Below are positions 5,701 to 5,870 of a DNA stretch of 5,870 nt, one piece after another. Origin of the DNA: Caldora sp. SIO3E6 (GTDB lineage: Bacteria; Cyanobacteriota; Cyanobacteriia; Cyanobacteriales; Coleofasciculaceae); the NCBI GenBank assembly GCA_010672185.1, contig JAAHHL010000497.1, forward strand, positions 1-5,870, given 5' to 3'. Both the position numbers and the translations under genes were made by a program. Within the stretch, counting starts at the first letter, position 1. Each line of letters starts with the position of its first letter. The notes below the pieces were generated by a model. The model was not told the DNA's origin, did no database searches, and saw nothing but the letters and a program-made list of their open reading frames with translations.

Positions 5701-5870
5701 AAAGGAGTTTGGTAAGGATGATTCAGTGCCAGGATATCAATACCTTGATTACCTTGTATAAGTAAGTCTTCTCCTGCTTGAACCAAAACAGGATTTGTCT
5801 GGCTGTCTCGCACTACTACTGTATCTCCTGCCAGTAGCTTCATCTCCCCAGTGGTTTGCAACTGACTTTC
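2793..5870 (-). CDS. Haemagglutinin-like surface protein with C-terminal CHAT caspase-like protease, 5' partial
   Basis: The frame is open through the right window edge, so the N-terminus is missing; 1025 residues are visible (numbered from 5870). Residues 1 to about 385 are glycine-, asparagine- and valine-rich with recurring GNI/GDI strand motifs (GDITITE, GDITVG, GNITTNN, GNIITGN, GGDITFQ), as in filamentous haemagglutinin beta-helices, plus a CAENDC pair (Cys146, Cys151). Residues 418-525 (INQAPTLTANP to VSLNV) look like a cadherin-like repeat. A Thr/Pro linker spans 526-582. About 590-729 is the helical region usual before such CHAT domains, and 730-1025 is a complete CHAT domain with HLATHGQF (catalytic His868) and LSACRTAL (catalytic Cys911), ending in the typical HPYYWSAF tail. 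CHAT is a caspase-fold cysteine peptidase. The likely role is a secreted or surface protein carrying a protease; a TPS export domain may lie outside the window. Substrate is unknown. Confidence 0.87.
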   Translation of the reverse strand, partial: ESQLQTTGEMKLLAGDTVVVRDSQTNPVLVQAGEDLLIQGNQGIDILALNHPYQTPFVSGGNLSLVSDGTIYGDAHYASGGSFSILNLAGEGGDFVALFDPIISSTEDVLFGNYNGPSLKVETLGSITITGDITITEADDILAGFCAENDCSDDAQILAEEPALILRAGLDSLIEPAFGYPGTFFGQVPDDPSVIFSGAPFNPAGGVSSPGNVTVDGDITVGLVNLGGPVIIEATGNITTNNINSSSNEGNSGEVNLQAGGNIITGNIDALSIGEGNLTSGAVTLDAGGDITFQTIKTEAISFGNNPTATGGDVSIIAEGVVRGLGTINGTDTILTRGSTQGGSVTIEHNGGLDNWQFIVGNATNNGTVGAIRTGGGDDEVILPLPPQAIPDLDTPIPDDNTFELGDPDTNGISITFINQAPTLTANPQLSDETQENQPLTFTFADLSSFVNDENSDNTSIQIEAIPSGTLTRNGITLGAGDIIVPGDTLIYTPAVGNTGLINAFEITASDRVSTSASQTVSLNVTPTPTTPITPTPITPTPITPTPITPTPITPTPITPTPTPTPSPTPSPTPSPTPTPTPSSIPELFPQKIEPLIPRLELFLHNLQPMEVNPSLTEIDEGFTRQFEQYLGEDTDIPIKSLDEGQEVLGEIAEATGVKPALLYITFFPSDLEDSQFKVLPQLDDELELVVVSPDSKPIRRRVGITREQVLYMTRLLQRNITNVRQPRRYLTPAQKLYQWLIAPIEADLQAQGIDNLAFIMDPGLRSLPMAALHDGTGFIVEKYSVGLMPSLSLTDTRYVNVKNLEVLGMGANTFTDQEPLPAVPLELELITSKLWSGKSFLNDDFTIDNLRKIRSSTPFGIVHLATHGQFLPGKLNNSYIQFGNKKLGLDQLGELGLNKPPVELLVLSACRTALGDEEAELGFAGLAVQAGVKSALGSLWYVSDEGTMGLMTSFYEQLKTAPIKAEAMRQAQLAMIKGEVRLEGGQLITRNRSYPLSPELQQLGDRELSHPYYWSAFTMIGNPW
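4125..4295 (-). repeat. Thr/Pro-linker minisatellite (15/30-bp units)
   Basis: The linker is built of TPITP pentapeptides and then TP/SP dipeptides. At DNA level 4201-4230 and 4231-4260 are identical 30-mers, and 4261-4281 matches the first 21 bases again. Each 30-mer consists of two 15-mers that differ at two bases. On the 4125-4185 side the units become 12-bp GGTGTTGGTGAC-type. All units are multiples of three, so copy-number change alters linker length and not frame. Confidence 0.93.
4335..4342. other. HIP1 octamer GCGATCGC
   Basis: The third perfect HIP1 copy in the window, within the cadherin-like part of the CHAT gene. Confidence 0.9.

Noticed and set aside
5859..5861. TTG as the start codon of the CHAT protein
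   Set aside because: The frame stays open to the window edge (E-S-Q precede it) and the sequence here is mid-repeat in a beta-helix region. The true start lies outside the window.

Overview
The window looks like a piece of a cyanobacterial chromosome, probably from a filamentous, repeat-rich species. Three perfect HIP1 octamers (GCGATCGC) occur in 5.9 kb. There are two heptanucleotide tandem arrays of the STRR kind known from cyanobacteria, and the proteins (a DUF1350 hydrolase and a haemagglutinin-like protein ending in a CHAT domain) are typical of that phylum. I cannot name the species.

Layout. 1-191 has no gene but holds a purine-rich repeat flanked by an imperfect 27-bp inverted repeat. 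192-983 (+) is a class I SAM-dependent methyltransferase whose last codons are made of a GACACGGG-type octamer repeat. 984-1107 is the control region of a ParD/ParE toxin-antitoxin pair (1108-1642, +), where an imperfect palindrome overlaps the antitoxin's strong Shine-Dalgarno. The other two genes are on the minus strand: a DUF1350 alpha/beta hydrolase (1693-2517) with an in-frame 45-bp internal duplication, and a large protein (2793 to the window edge) that is cut off at its N-terminus. The latter has a beta-helix-like adhesin region, a cadherin-like domain, a Thr/Pro repeat linker and a complete C-terminal CHAT caspase-like protease domain with its His/Cys pair intact. The 275-bp gap between these two genes holds nine TAATAAG heptamers and sixteen TTATC(A/C)A heptamers.

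The genes do not form an obvious pathway. parD and parE are one operon. The CHAT protein and the hydrolase point the same way but are separated by the arrays, so co-transcription is uncertain. The most distinctive property is the density of short tandem repeats: at least six independent tracts, three of them inside coding sequence and all read through without frame loss. No completely new multi-gene system is evident. The items most worth following are the protease-tipped adhesin, the hydrolase duplication, the inverted-repeat element upstream of the methyltransferase and the parD leader palindrome.
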